DNA from: JAGTVG01 sp964389805
Lineage (GTDB): Bacteria > Bacteroidota > Bacteroidia > Cytophagales > Cyclobacteriaceae
Direction of reading: 5' to 3'
Length of the DNA stretch: 49,475 nucleotides
NCBI GenBank assembly: GCA_964389805.1
Contig: CAYMFU010000289.1
Location: forward strand, 1 to 49,475
In this document: piece after piece, positions 43,134 to 49,475 of the stretch
How positions within the stretch are numbered: the first letter of the stretch is position 1
Layout: every line of letters begins with the position of its first letter
Position numbers and translations under genes: made by a program
Notes under the pieces: generated by a model
The model's database searches: none
Told to the model about the DNA's origin: nothing
The model's input: the letters and a program-made list of their open reading frames with translations, nothing else

Positions 43134-43403
43134 ATGGCCAGAGAATCAATAAAAGCTAGAGACCGAAAAAAAGAAAAGCTTGTAGCAAAGTACGCTGAGA
43201 AACGCAAGGCTTTAAAAGAAGCCGGCGACTGGGTGGGACTTGATAAATTACCTAGAAGTTCATCTCGTGTTCGCTTGCACAACAGGTGTAAACTTACAGG
43301 AAGGCCTAAGGGATATATGCGAAAATTCGGTATTTCCAGGGTAACTTTCAGGGAGATGGCAGGTGAAGGAAAAATACCAGGGATAACTAAGGCAAGCTGG
43401 TAA
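43134..43403 (+). CDS. rpsN: 30S ribosomal protein S14 (zinc-free type)
   Basis: The protein is 89 residues from the ATG at 43134, 4 bases after rplE; an open frame reaching back to 43107 is not needed. It is the longer, zinc-free S14 form: instead of two CxxC pairs it has HNRCKLTGRPKGYMRKFGISRVTFREMAGEGKIPGITKASW with a single Cys. It completes the 30S head. Confidence 0.97.
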   Translation: MARESIKARDRKKEKLVAKYAEKRKALKEAGDWVGLDKLPRSSSRVRLHNRCKLTGRPKGYMRKFGISRVTFREMAGEGKIPGITKASW

Positions 43404-43433
43404 TTTTGATTAGTTAATTATAAAAACATTTAG

Positions 43434-43455
43434 TAATTTTGCAGCCCTTTTGGGC
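43434..43455 (+). promoter_or_regulatory. Internal promoter -7 element and palindrome before rpsH
   Basis: TAATTTTG (43434-43441) fits TAnnTTTG and is followed by CAGCCCTTTTGGGC, identical over 18 bases (43438-43455) to the tRNA-Trp promoter region. The nearest TTTG upstream (43405-43408) is 25 bases away, longer than usual, so the -33 box is doubtful. It lies in the 66-base rpsN-rpsH spacer. Confidence 0.65.
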
Positions 43456-43469
43456 TTAAGTTTTAAAAT

Positions 43470-43862
43470 ATGGATCCAATAGCTGATTTCTTAACAAGAA
43501 TAAGGAACGCAATAAAAGCGAATCACAGGATATTAGAAATACCTTCTTCTAAAATAAAAAAGGAGATTACTAAGGTACTTCACGACAAAGGTTATATTCA
43601 AAATTACAAGTTTGAAGATGAAGCCTCACCAGGGACCATCAAAATAGCCTTAAAGTATAATCCTGAAACTAAAATTTCTGCCATTCAGCATATAGAGCGG
43701 GTGAGTAAACCTGGTCTTAGGTATTATGCCAATGCAAGAGAACTTCCAAGAGTTTTGAATGGATTGGGGATAGCAATATTATCTACCAACAAGGGTGTGA
43801 TGACGGATAAAGAAGCACGAAGTGAAAATGTTGGCGGAGAGGTACTTTGTTATATTTATTAA
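43470..43862 (+). CDS. rpsH: 30S ribosomal protein S8
   Basis: The 130-residue protein matches S8: DPIADFLTRIRNAIKANHRILEIPSSKIKKEITKVLHDKGYI and the C-terminal SKPGLRYYANARELPRVLNGLGIAILSTNKGVMTDKEARSENVGGEVLCYIY. In E. coli it represses the spc operon by binding near rplE. It probably heads a sub-transcript here. Confidence 0.98.
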   Translation: MDPIADFLTRIRNAIKANHRILEIPSSKIKKEITKVLHDKGYIQNYKFEDEASPGTIKIALKYNPETKISAIQHIERVSKPGLRYYANARELPRVLNGLGIAILSTNKGVMTDKEARSENVGGEVLCYIY

Positions 43863-43873
43863 AAGATCAGAAG

Positions 43874-44425
43874 ATGTCAAGAATAGGAAATAAACCGATT
43901 CAAATCCCTGAAGGAGTTTCAATTAACATTGATAACAACAATGTTCAAGTGAAAGGACCTAAGGGAGAATTGAACCAGCTTGTTGATCCGGATATAATGG
44001 TAGATATATCTGAAGGTGAAGTAAAGGTGAAGCGGCCTACGGAGCAGAAAAGACATAAGGCGATGCATGGATTGTACAGGTCTCTGATCAATAATATGGT
44101 GATTGGCGTGAGTACCGGATACAAGATAGAATTAGAACTGATAGGTGTTGGTTACAAGGTTGAAGCAAGGGAAAATTATCTTGACCTTACGCTGGGATAT
44201 TCACATCACGATTATTTCCAGGTTCCACCTGAGATATCAGTAAAAACGGAAACCGCAAAGGGAAAAAATCCTGTTATTATTTTGGAGAGTCACGATAAGC
44301 AACTGATTGGACAGGTAGCTGCCAAGATCAGGTCTCTCAGAAAAATTGAACCTTATAAAGGTAAAGGGATCAAGTTTGTTGGTGAACAAATCAGAAGAAA
44401 AGCTGGTAAAGCTGCTGCTAAATAA
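43874..44425 (+). CDS. rplF: 50S ribosomal protein L6
   Basis: The protein is 183 residues from the ATG at 43874 (a TTG at 43847 inside rpsH is not credible). It matches L6: MSRIGNKPIQIPEGVSINIDNNNVQVKGPKGEL, GLYRSLINNMVIGVSTGYKIELELIGVGYKVEARENYLDLTLGYSH and the end KIRSLRKIEPYKGKGIKFVGEQIRRKAGKAA. It lies near the sarcin-ricin loop. Confidence 0.98.
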   Translation: MSRIGNKPIQIPEGVSINIDNNNVQVKGPKGELNQLVDPDIMVDISEGEVKVKRPTEQKRHKAMHGLYRSLINNMVIGVSTGYKIELELIGVGYKVEARENYLDLTLGYSHHDYFQVPPEISVKTETAKGKNPVIILESHDKQLIGQVAAKIRSLRKIEPYKGKGIKFVGEQIRRKAGKAAAK

Positions 44426-44433
44426 ATTTAATT

Positions 44434-44781
44434 ATGGCTTTTAATAAAGAAAAAAGAAGACTGAGAATTAGAAGAGGCATCAGACAAAGAATTTCTGGTA
44501 CCAAGGGAAGGCCAAGATTATCTGTCTATAAGAGCAATAAAGGGATATATGCTCAATTGATCGATGACGATTCAGGGCATACATTGGCTTTTGCATCTTC
44601 AAAAGAGCTTGGTAAAGCTGGCGTCACGGTTCCCATATCCAAAGATGTTGGTAAAAAATTAGCTGAAAAGGCAGTAGCTAGTGGTATAGATACTGTAATT
44701 TTCGATAGAAGTGGTTATTTGTATCATGGTCGAGTAAAAGCCTTGGCGGATGGCGCCAGGGAAGGAGGCTTAAAATTCTAA
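44434..44781 (+). CDS. rplR: 50S ribosomal protein L18
   Basis: The 115-residue protein matches L18, a 5S rRNA binder: RRLRIRRGIRQRISGTKGRPRLSVYKSNKGIYAQLIDDDSGHTLAFASSKE and DTVIFDRSGYLYHGRVKALADGAREGGLKF. It lies 8 bases after rplF and 4 bases before rpsE. Confidence 0.98.
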   Translation: MAFNKEKRRLRIRRGIRQRISGTKGRPRLSVYKSNKGIYAQLIDDDSGHTLAFASSKELGKAGVTVPISKDVGKKLAEKAVASGIDTVIFDRSGYLYHGRVKALADGAREGGLKF

Positions 44782-44785
44782 ATAT

Positions 44786-45304
44786 ATGCAACAGAAAAGT
44801 GTTAAATCTGTTAAGGCGAGTGAAATTGAACTAAAAGAAAAGGTTGTTGCCATTAAGAGGGTAGCTAAAGTAGTAAAAGGGGGTAGAAGGTTCAGCTTCT
44901 CGGCCATTGTGGTAGTAGGTGATGGAAACGGTGTTGTTGGTTTTGGTTTAGGTAAAGCAAATGAAGTTACCGATGCCATTACTAAAGGTATTGATGATGC
45001 TAAGAAAAACCTTGTAAAGGTTCCGATCTTAAAAGGGACTGTTCCCCATGAAGCTATTGGGAAATACGGTGGAGGATTCGTTCTTTTAAAACCTGCTTCT
45101 CCTGGAACAGGCGTAATAGCCGGTGGAGCTATGAGGGCCGTTCTGGAAAGTGCTGGCGTAAAAGACGTGTTAGCAAAATCTAAAGGGAGCTCAAATCCTC
45201 ATAACGTGGTTAAGGCTACATTTCATGCGCTTGCCAATATGAGAGACCCATATACAATTGCACAGCATAGAGGAGTATCACTGTCAAAGGTCTTTAATGG
45301 TTAA
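44786..45304 (+). CDS. rpsE: 30S ribosomal protein S5
   Basis: The 172-residue protein matches S5: ELKEKVVAIKRVAKVVKGGRRFSFSAIVVVGDGNGVVGFGLGKANEVTDAI in the double-stranded RNA-binding domain and PASPGTGVIAGGAMRAVLESAGVKDVLAKSKGSSNPHNVVKATFHAL in the C-terminal domain. The loop around residues 20-30, where spectinomycin-resistance changes arise, shows the normal KVVKGGRRF. Confidence 0.98.
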   Translation: MQQKSVKSVKASEIELKEKVVAIKRVAKVVKGGRRFSFSAIVVVGDGNGVVGFGLGKANEVTDAITKGIDDAKKNLVKVPILKGTVPHEAIGKYGGGFVLLKPASPGTGVIAGGAMRAVLESAGVKDVLAKSKGSSNPHNVVKATFHALANMRDPYTIAQHRGVSLSKVFNG

Positions 45305-45308
45305 TATT

Positions 45309-45488
45309 ATGGCAAAGGTTAAAATCACACAAAGACGAAGTGTTATAAACAGGCCTAAGAATCAGAAGCTTACAATAAAAGCACTGGGTCTTGGTCGGAT
45401 AAATAAAAGTGTTGAAGTAGAGGCAACACCACAGATAAAGGGAATGATACGAAAGGTGAATCACTTGGTATCTGTTACTGAATTATAA
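45309..45488 (+). CDS. rpmD: 50S ribosomal protein L30
   Basis: The protein is 59 residues from the ATG at 45309, 4 bases after rpsE: MAKVKITQRRSVINRPKNQKLTIKALGLGRINKSVEVEATPQIKGMIRKVNHLVSVTEL. It is the short bacterial L30. An open frame from 45258 overlapping rpsE is not a real extension. Confidence 0.97.
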   Translation: MAKVKITQRRSVINRPKNQKLTIKALGLGRINKSVEVEATPQIKGMIRKVNHLVSVTEL

Positions 45489-45498
45489 ATTATTAAAG

Positions 45499-45945
45499 AT
45501 GAGACTGAATACATTAAAACCTGCAAAGGGTTCAGTAAAAAGCAATAAGCGATTGGGAAGAGGCCAGGGTTCTGGTCGTGGAGGAACCTCTACGAAAGGA
45601 CATAAAGGCGCACAATCCCGGTCCGGGTATTCGAGAAAGTTCGGTTTTGAAGGAGGGCAGATGCCTTTGCAGCGCCGGGTACCTAAATTCGGTTTTAAAA
45701 GACCACAAAGGGTAGTTTTTAAGCCAGTGAACCTCGATATTCTTCAGCAATTGGTTGAGAAGACCAAGGCGAAGAAAGTGGATATCGAACTGTTGACCAG
45801 TAATGGTATTATTGGTAAAAGAGATGTAGTTAAAGTATTAGGTAGAGGAGAATTGAAAACAAAAGTAGATGTTACAGCCCATAAGTTTTCCACTTCAGCT
45901 GTTGAGGCTATTGAAAAATTGGGTGGTAAGGTAACTACACTGTAG
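45499..45945 (+). CDS. rplO: 50S ribosomal protein L15
   Basis: The 148-residue protein matches L15: MRLNTLKPAKGSVKSNKRLGRGQGSGRGGTSTKGHKGAQSRSGYSRKFGFEGGQMPLQRRVPKFGF, rich in Gly and Arg for 23S rRNA contact, then the globular end VTAHKFSTSAVEAIEKLGGKVTTL. It immediately precedes secY (3 bases). Confidence 0.98.
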   Translation: MRLNTLKPAKGSVKSNKRLGRGQGSGRGGTSTKGHKGAQSRSGYSRKFGFEGGQMPLQRRVPKFGFKRPQRVVFKPVNLDILQQLVEKTKAKKVDIELLTSNGIIGKRDVVKVLGRGELKTKVDVTAHKFSTSAVEAIEKLGGKVTTL

Positions 45946-45948
45946 TCT

Positions 45949-47265
45949 ATGAAGAAATTTATTAGAACCATACGGAATATTTTTACTATTGAGGAACTGC
46001 GTGATAGAATTTTAAGCACGCTGGGTTATATCATTATTTTTCGCCTCGGATCATTTGTGGTTCTTCCCGGGGTTGATCCATCAAAACTCTCTGGTTCGCA
46101 AACTGGTATTTTGGGTTTGCTTGATACCTTCCTTGGTGGCGCATTCAGTAATGCTGCAATCCTAGGATTAGGCATCATGCCATATATATCAGCATCGATC
46201 GTTTTGCAATTGCTGACAGTGGCAGTGCCTTATTTTCTGAAAATGCAAAAAGAAGGTGAATCCGGTAGAAAAAAGATCAATCAGATCACACGGGTACTAA
46301 CAATATTTATATGTTTATTCCAGTCCTCTGCATACATAGCCGGGACAATTCCTGATGACGCGGTTATGGTTGATCCATCCCTGTTTTACTTTTCATCATT
46401 GATTATTCTGACTGCAGGTACTGTATTTGCCATGTGGCTTGGTGAGAGAATTACAGAAAAGGGCATTGGAAATGGTATTTCAATGTTGATCATGATTGGA
46501 ATTATTTCCAGATTTCCAGGGGCTTTGATCGCTGAAGCTACCACAAAAGGAATGAGCGGAGCTTTATTATTTATTATAGAACTAGTGGCTTTATTCTTTG
46601 TGGTTATGGGCGTGGTTGCGTTAACGCAGGCCATACGCCGAATCCCAGTACAGTATGCAAAGCAGGTGGTAGGAAATAGAGTATACGGTGGACAACGGCA
46701 ATATATTCCTTTAAAAGTAAATGCAGCTGGTGTAATGCCCATCATATTCGCACAATCCCTGATGTTCCTTCCAGCTCTGATAGCTGGTTTCTGGTCGAGT
46801 TCAAGTGACCTGGCTGCGTATATCGGCAGTACATTCTCGAATTATCAATCATGGCAATATAATCTTGTATTTGGTACATTGATAGTATTGTTTACCTTTT
46901 TCTATACTGCCATTACAATAAATCCGACACAAATAGCGGATGACATGAAAAGAAACGGCGGTTTTATTCCTGGTATTAAGCCCGGGAAGCAAACCTCTGA
47001 ATATATAGATAATATATTGACTAAGATTACCCTTCCTGGTTCGTTCTTCCTTGCAATTGTAGCTATTATGCCAGCATTTGCTGGAATAGCAGGTGTGTCC
47101 AGGCAATTTGCACAGTTTTATGGTGGAACGTCATTACTTATCATGGTTGGGGTAATATTGGATACATTACAGCAGATTGAGAGTTACTTGCTGATGAGGC
47201 ACTATGAAGGTCTGATGAAATCAGGAAAGTTAAAGGGTAGGTCTGCAAATGTTGCTGTTGCGTAG
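45949..47265 (+). CDS. secY: Preprotein translocase subunit SecY
   Basis: The 438-residue channel protein has ten predicted membrane segments. Marks are the plug region GLLDTFLGGAFSNAAILGLGIMPYISASIVLQLL, the LGERITEKGIGNGISMLIMIGI loop, the cytosolic QYAKQVVGNRVYGGQRQYIPLKVNAAGVMPIIFAQ segment and the C-terminal SYLLMRHYEGLMKSGKLKGR. It is linked to the rplO end by 3 bases. The next gene is infA, not map. Confidence 0.98.
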   Translation: MKKFIRTIRNIFTIEELRDRILSTLGYIIIFRLGSFVVLPGVDPSKLSGSQTGILGLLDTFLGGAFSNAAILGLGIMPYISASIVLQLLTVAVPYFLKMQKEGESGRKKINQITRVLTIFICLFQSSAYIAGTIPDDAVMVDPSLFYFSSLIILTAGTVFAMWLGERITEKGIGNGISMLIMIGIISRFPGALIAEATTKGMSGALLFIIELVALFFVVMGVVALTQAIRRIPVQYAKQVVGNRVYGGQRQYIPLKVNAAGVMPIIFAQSLMFLPALIAGFWSSSSDLAAYIGSTFSNYQSWQYNLVFGTLIVLFTFFYTAITINPTQIADDMKRNGGFIPGIKPGKQTSEYIDNILTKITLPGSFFLAIVAIMPAFAGIAGVSRQFAQFYGGTSLLIMVGVILDTLQQIESYLLMRHYEGLMKSGKLKGRSANVAVA

Positions 47266-47305
47266 CGGATGTTTGAAAAAGAAAAATTGATTTAAATATT
47301 TATAT

Positions 47306-47524
47306 ATGGCTAAGCAGGCATCCATAGAACAAGACGGAACGATTACTGAAGCATTATCTAATGCAATGTTCAGAGTCGAGCTGCAAAACGGACATATTGT
47401 AACGGCCCATATTTCCGGTAAGATGAGAATGCATTACATTAAGATATTGCCGGGTGATAAGGTGAAACTTGAAATGTCACCTTACGATTTAACAAAGGGT
47501 AGAATTGTTTATCGATATAAATAA
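47306..47524 (+). CDS. infA: Translation initiation factor IF-1
   Basis: The 72-residue OB-fold protein matches IF-1: MAKQASIEQDGTITEALSNAMFRVELQNGHIVTAHISGKMRMHYIKILPGDKVKLEMSPYDLTKGRIVYRYK. It occupies the 30S A site during initiation. It is 40 bases after secY and 155 bases before rpmJ, the widest gap in this block. Confidence 0.98.
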   Translation: MAKQASIEQDGTITEALSNAMFRVELQNGHIVTAHISGKMRMHYIKILPGDKVKLEMSPYDLTKGRIVYRYK

Positions 47525-47679
47525 ATAATCATGTACTCTGCCGTCGTTGCCAATGAAATCGTTAAGAGTTGATGGAATAGGTTAAGACTTCCAGGCGGGG
47601 TTGAAACTAAACCACAATGCGGTTCATAAAGTGAGGCAGGCATTGAAATGAGAAAAGAAAGAATTTAAATTTATTTCGA
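47525..47679 (+). other. 155-base infA-rpmJ spacer
   Basis: The spacer is long for this packed operon. It contains a tiny open frame (ATG at 47549, 10 codons, MKSLRVDGIG) and two similar segments, GTTAAGAGTT and GTTAAGACTT. No TAnnTTTG promoter or T-tract hairpin was seen. Nothing else can be supported in it. Confidence 0.4.
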
Positions 47680-47796
47680 ATGAAAGTAAAAGCTTCTGTA
47701 AAGAAAAGGAGTAGCGAATGTAAGATCATTCGACGAAAAGGAAAAGTATACGTGATTAACAAAAAGAATCCCAGGTTCAAACAAAGACAAGGATAA
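47680..47796 (+). CDS. rpmJ: 50S ribosomal protein L36 (degenerate zinc site)
   Basis: This 38-residue gene reads MKVKASVKKRSSECKIIRRK and ends NPRFKQRQG, the L36 pattern. Of the usual zinc ligands (C11, C14, C27, H33) only C14 remains; the others are Ser, Asn and Phe, so it cannot bind zinc in the standard way. This C-minus form is typical of Bacteroidota. It lies just before rpsM, its normal neighbour. Confidence 0.95.
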   Translation: MKVKASVKKRSSECKIIRRKGKVYVINKKNPRFKQRQG

Positions 47797-47798
47797 TT

Positions 47799-48176
47799 AT
47801 GGCTAGATTTCAAGGAGTAGATATTCCAGATAACAAAAGAGGTGAGGTTGCACTTACCTACATTTTTGGCATTGGCCGAAGTTCTGCAAAAAGAATCCTT
47901 ACCAAAGCCGGAATCGATTGGAACAGAAATGTATCGGATTGGACAGATGAAGAATCCAATAAGATCCGGTCGGTTATTAACGAGGAATTTAAAGTAGAAG
48001 GAGTACTGAAATCTGAGATTCAACTAAGTATCAAACGATTACTCGATATTGGATGTTATCGCGGCCTGCGTCATCGTAAAGGTTTGCCGGTTAGAGGGCA
48101 AAAAACAAAAAACAATTCCAGGACAAGGAAAGGTAAGCGTAAGACAGTTGCAAACAAGAAGAAAGCAGTTAAATAA
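47799..48176 (+). CDS. rpsM: 30S ribosomal protein S13
   Basis: The 125-residue protein matches S13: MARFQGVDIPDNKRGEVALTYIFGIGRSSAKRILTKAGID, LLDIGCYRGLRHRKGLPVRGQKTKNNSRTRKGKRKTVANKK. The basic tail contacts P-site tRNA and subunit bridges. It starts 2 bases after rpmJ. Confidence 0.98.
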   Translation: MARFQGVDIPDNKRGEVALTYIFGIGRSSAKRILTKAGIDWNRNVSDWTDEESNKIRSVINEEFKVEGVLKSEIQLSIKRLLDIGCYRGLRHRKGLPVRGQKTKNNSRTRKGKRKTVANKKKAVK

Positions 48177-48186
48177 TCATTAATAG

Positions 48187-48579
48187 ATGGCACAAAAGAG
48201 AAAAGATAAGGCTAAAAAACGGGTTGTCGTAGTAGATCCGGTTGGACAGGCACATATTAAGGCCACATTCAATAACATTATCATTTCAATGACCAATGGT
48301 CAGGGACAGGTTGTATCCTGGGCTTCTGCGGGGAAAATGGGTTTTAAAGGTTCCAAAAAGAACACTCCTTACGCCGCTCAAATGGCTGCACAGGATTGTG
48401 CTCAGAAAGCCTACGACCTGGGATTAAGAAAGGTGGAGATATTTGTTAAAGGAACAGGAGCAGGTCGCGAATCAGCAATGAGAACCATTCAAAATGTTGG
48501 CATAGAGGTTATTGCAATCAAAGATGTAACGCCTATGCCTCATAATGGATGCAGACCTCCGAAAAGAAGAAGAGTTTAA
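48187..48579 (+). CDS. rpsK: 30S ribosomal protein S11
   Basis: The 130-residue protein matches S11: GQAHIKATFNNIIISMTNGQGQVVSWASAGKMGFKGSKKNTPYAAQMAAQDCAQKA and the end VEIFVKGTGAGRESAMRTIQNVGIEVIAIKDVTPMPHNGCRPPKRRRV. It lies near the 3' end of 16S rRNA on the platform, where it may contact the Shine-Dalgarno helix. Confidence 0.98.
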   Translation: MAQKRKDKAKKRVVVVDPVGQAHIKATFNNIIISMTNGQGQVVSWASAGKMGFKGSKKNTPYAAQMAAQDCAQKAYDLGLRKVEIFVKGTGAGRESAMRTIQNVGIEVIAIKDVTPMPHNGCRPPKRRRV

Positions 48580-48602
48580 GAACATAAAAATAATTAAAGG
48601 TA

Positions 48603-49208
48603 ATGGCTAGGTACAGAGGCCCTAAATCAAAAATTTCAAGAAAATTCGGTGAGCCAATTTTTGGTCCGAGTAAGGCACTTCAGAAGAAGAGTTACCCTCC
48701 AGGACACCATGGTAGGAACAGGCGGAGGAAACAATCTGAATATGCTATACAGTTACAGGAGAAACAAAAGGCAAAATACCTGTATGGTGTTCTTGAGCGA
48801 CAATTCTTGAACCTATTCGATAAAGCTTCAAGAAGAAGTGGAATCACAGGTGAAATATTATTGCAACTCCTTGAATCAAGACTGGATAACATTGTTTTCC
48901 GGCTGGGCATTGCTCCTACACGAAGGGCTGCACGCCAATTGATCCTTCACAAGCACATCATTGTAAACGATGTTGTAGTGAATATCCCTTCCTTTAGCGT
49001 TAAGGTTGGCGATCTAATCGGAGTAAGAGAAAAATCAAAATCACTCCTGGTGATCAGTGAAAGTCTTGCCAGAAGAAGCAGCAAGAAATACCCCTGGATG
49101 GAATGGGATGAAGCGGAAATGTTTGGAAAATATATAAGCCTTCCACAACGCGACGAGATCCCCGAAAATATTCAGGAACAATTGATCGTCGAATTATACT
49201 CAAAGTAA
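48603..49208 (+). CDS. rpsD: 30S ribosomal protein S4 (zinc-free type)
   Basis: The 201-residue protein matches S4: MARYRGPKSKISRKFGEPIFG, QKKSYPPGHHGRNRRRKQSEYAIQLQEKQKAKYLYGVLERQF, and the S4 RNA-binding domain RLDNIVFRLGIAPTRRAARQLILHKHIIVNDVVVNIPSFSVKVGDLI. It has no cysteine cluster, the zinc-free form. It starts 30S assembly and in E. coli represses this operon. Confidence 0.98.
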   Translation: MARYRGPKSKISRKFGEPIFGPSKALQKKSYPPGHHGRNRRRKQSEYAIQLQEKQKAKYLYGVLERQFLNLFDKASRRSGITGEILLQLLESRLDNIVFRLGIAPTRRAARQLILHKHIIVNDVVVNIPSFSVKVGDLIGVREKSKSLLVISESLARRSSKKYPWMEWDEAEMFGKYISLPQRDEIPENIQEQLIVELYSK

Positions 49209-49239
49209 TAATCTTAATTTTAATAAAAAGAATTCAAAT

Positions 49240-49475
49240 ATGTCAATTTTAGCGTTTCAAATGCCTGAAAAGGTGGTCATGGAAAAAGCCGATGATTTAC
49301 ACGGATTATTTACTTTTAAACCACTAGAAAAAGGATATGGTGTTACTATAGGGAATGCATTAAGAAGAATTCTTCTATCCTCTCTTGAGGGATATGCCGT
49401 AACTGGTATAAAGATACCAAGTGTATTGCACGAGTTCTCAACCATAGAAGGTGTAAAAGAAGATGTTGCTGAAGT
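49240..49475 (+). CDS. rpoA: RNA polymerase subunit alpha (3' end outside window)
   Basis: Only the first 78 codons are present; the gene runs off the right edge. The N-terminal domain is clear: MSILAFQMPEKVVMEKADDL, then FTFKPLEKGYGVTIGNALRRILLSSLEGYAVTGIKIPSVLHEFSTIEGVKEDV, the conserved dimerisation helix of alpha. It follows rpsD by 31 bases, the usual order. Confidence 0.97.
   Translation, partial: MSILAFQMPEKVVMEKADDLHGLFTFKPLEKGYGVTIGNALRRILLSSLEGYAVTGIKIPSVLHEFSTIEGVKEDVAE

Noticed and set aside
43847..43873. N-terminal extension of L6 into rpsH
   Set aside because: It needs a TTG start inside rpsH, and MSRIGNKPI from 43874 is the normal L6 start.
45258..45308. N-terminal extension of L30 into rpsE
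   Set aside because: The family start MAKVKIT is at 45309; the added sequence is the rpsE end in another frame.

Overview
The window looks like a chromosomal segment of a Bacteroidota bacterium, probably of the order Cytophagales. The protein sequences fit this (RpoB, RpoC, EF-Tu, a DUF3467 protein after rpoC, a Bacteroidota-type ECF sigma factor). So do the many promoters of the Bacteroidota form TTTG-N19/20-TAnnTTTG, often continuing as TTTGCA, the AT-rich spacers with few Shine-Dalgarno sites, and tRNA genes that do not encode CCA. The order-level placement is an inference.

Left part (1-17.1 kb, accessory and mixed). A CBS-domain protein is cut by the left edge and ends in a terminator. 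A tightly packed minus-strand operon (6846 to 503) encodes a putative tagaturonate epimerase (UxaE), uronate isomerase (UxaC), a KDPG-type aldolase and a three-part TRAP transporter. Together they suggest uptake and breakdown of hexuronates such as galacturonate or glucuronate. The fructuronate reductase, mannonate dehydratase and KDG kinase steps are not in the window. Next is an envelope group: an MsbA-like ABC exporter, a GT4 glycosyltransferase, a Wzi-like outer-membrane protein, a GT2 glycosyltransferase and an LpxL-like acyltransferase. An ECF sigma factor and its putative zinc-finger anti-sigma factor lead an operon with gmk and nadD. It converges on a minus-strand pyrH-frr pair.

Middle part (17.2-22.7 kb). 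A large M1-family metallopeptidase lipoprotein is followed by tRNA-Tyr, tRNA-Gly, tRNA-Thr, tuf, tRNA-Trp, secE and nusG.

Right part (22.7 kb to the end). This is the classic translation and transcription supercluster, all on the plus strand: rplKAJL-rpoBC-DUF3467; rpsL-rpsG-fusA-rpsJ; rplC-D-W-B, rpsS, rplV, rpsC, rplP, rpmC, rpsQ, rplN, rplX, rplE, rpsN; rpsH, rplF, rplR, rpsE, rpmD, rplO, secY, infA, rpmJ, rpsM, rpsK, rpsD and the start of rpoA. Internal promoters divide it at rpsL, rplC and rpsH, and a strong terminator separates rpsJ from rplC. map, often found between secY and infA, is absent from that position.

No stretch longer than 300 bases lacks a gene. I saw no CRISPR array, insertion sequence, prophage or defence system. 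Nothing here amounts to a clear new biological system. The best leads are (a) a recurring promoter-plus-palindrome element at the transcription starts of tRNA and ribosomal genes, (b) a terminator-like hairpin at the predicted start of the tRNA-Tyr transcript, (c) TTG starts on rpoB and nadD, and (d) the uxaE-uxaC-aldolase-TRAP operon.
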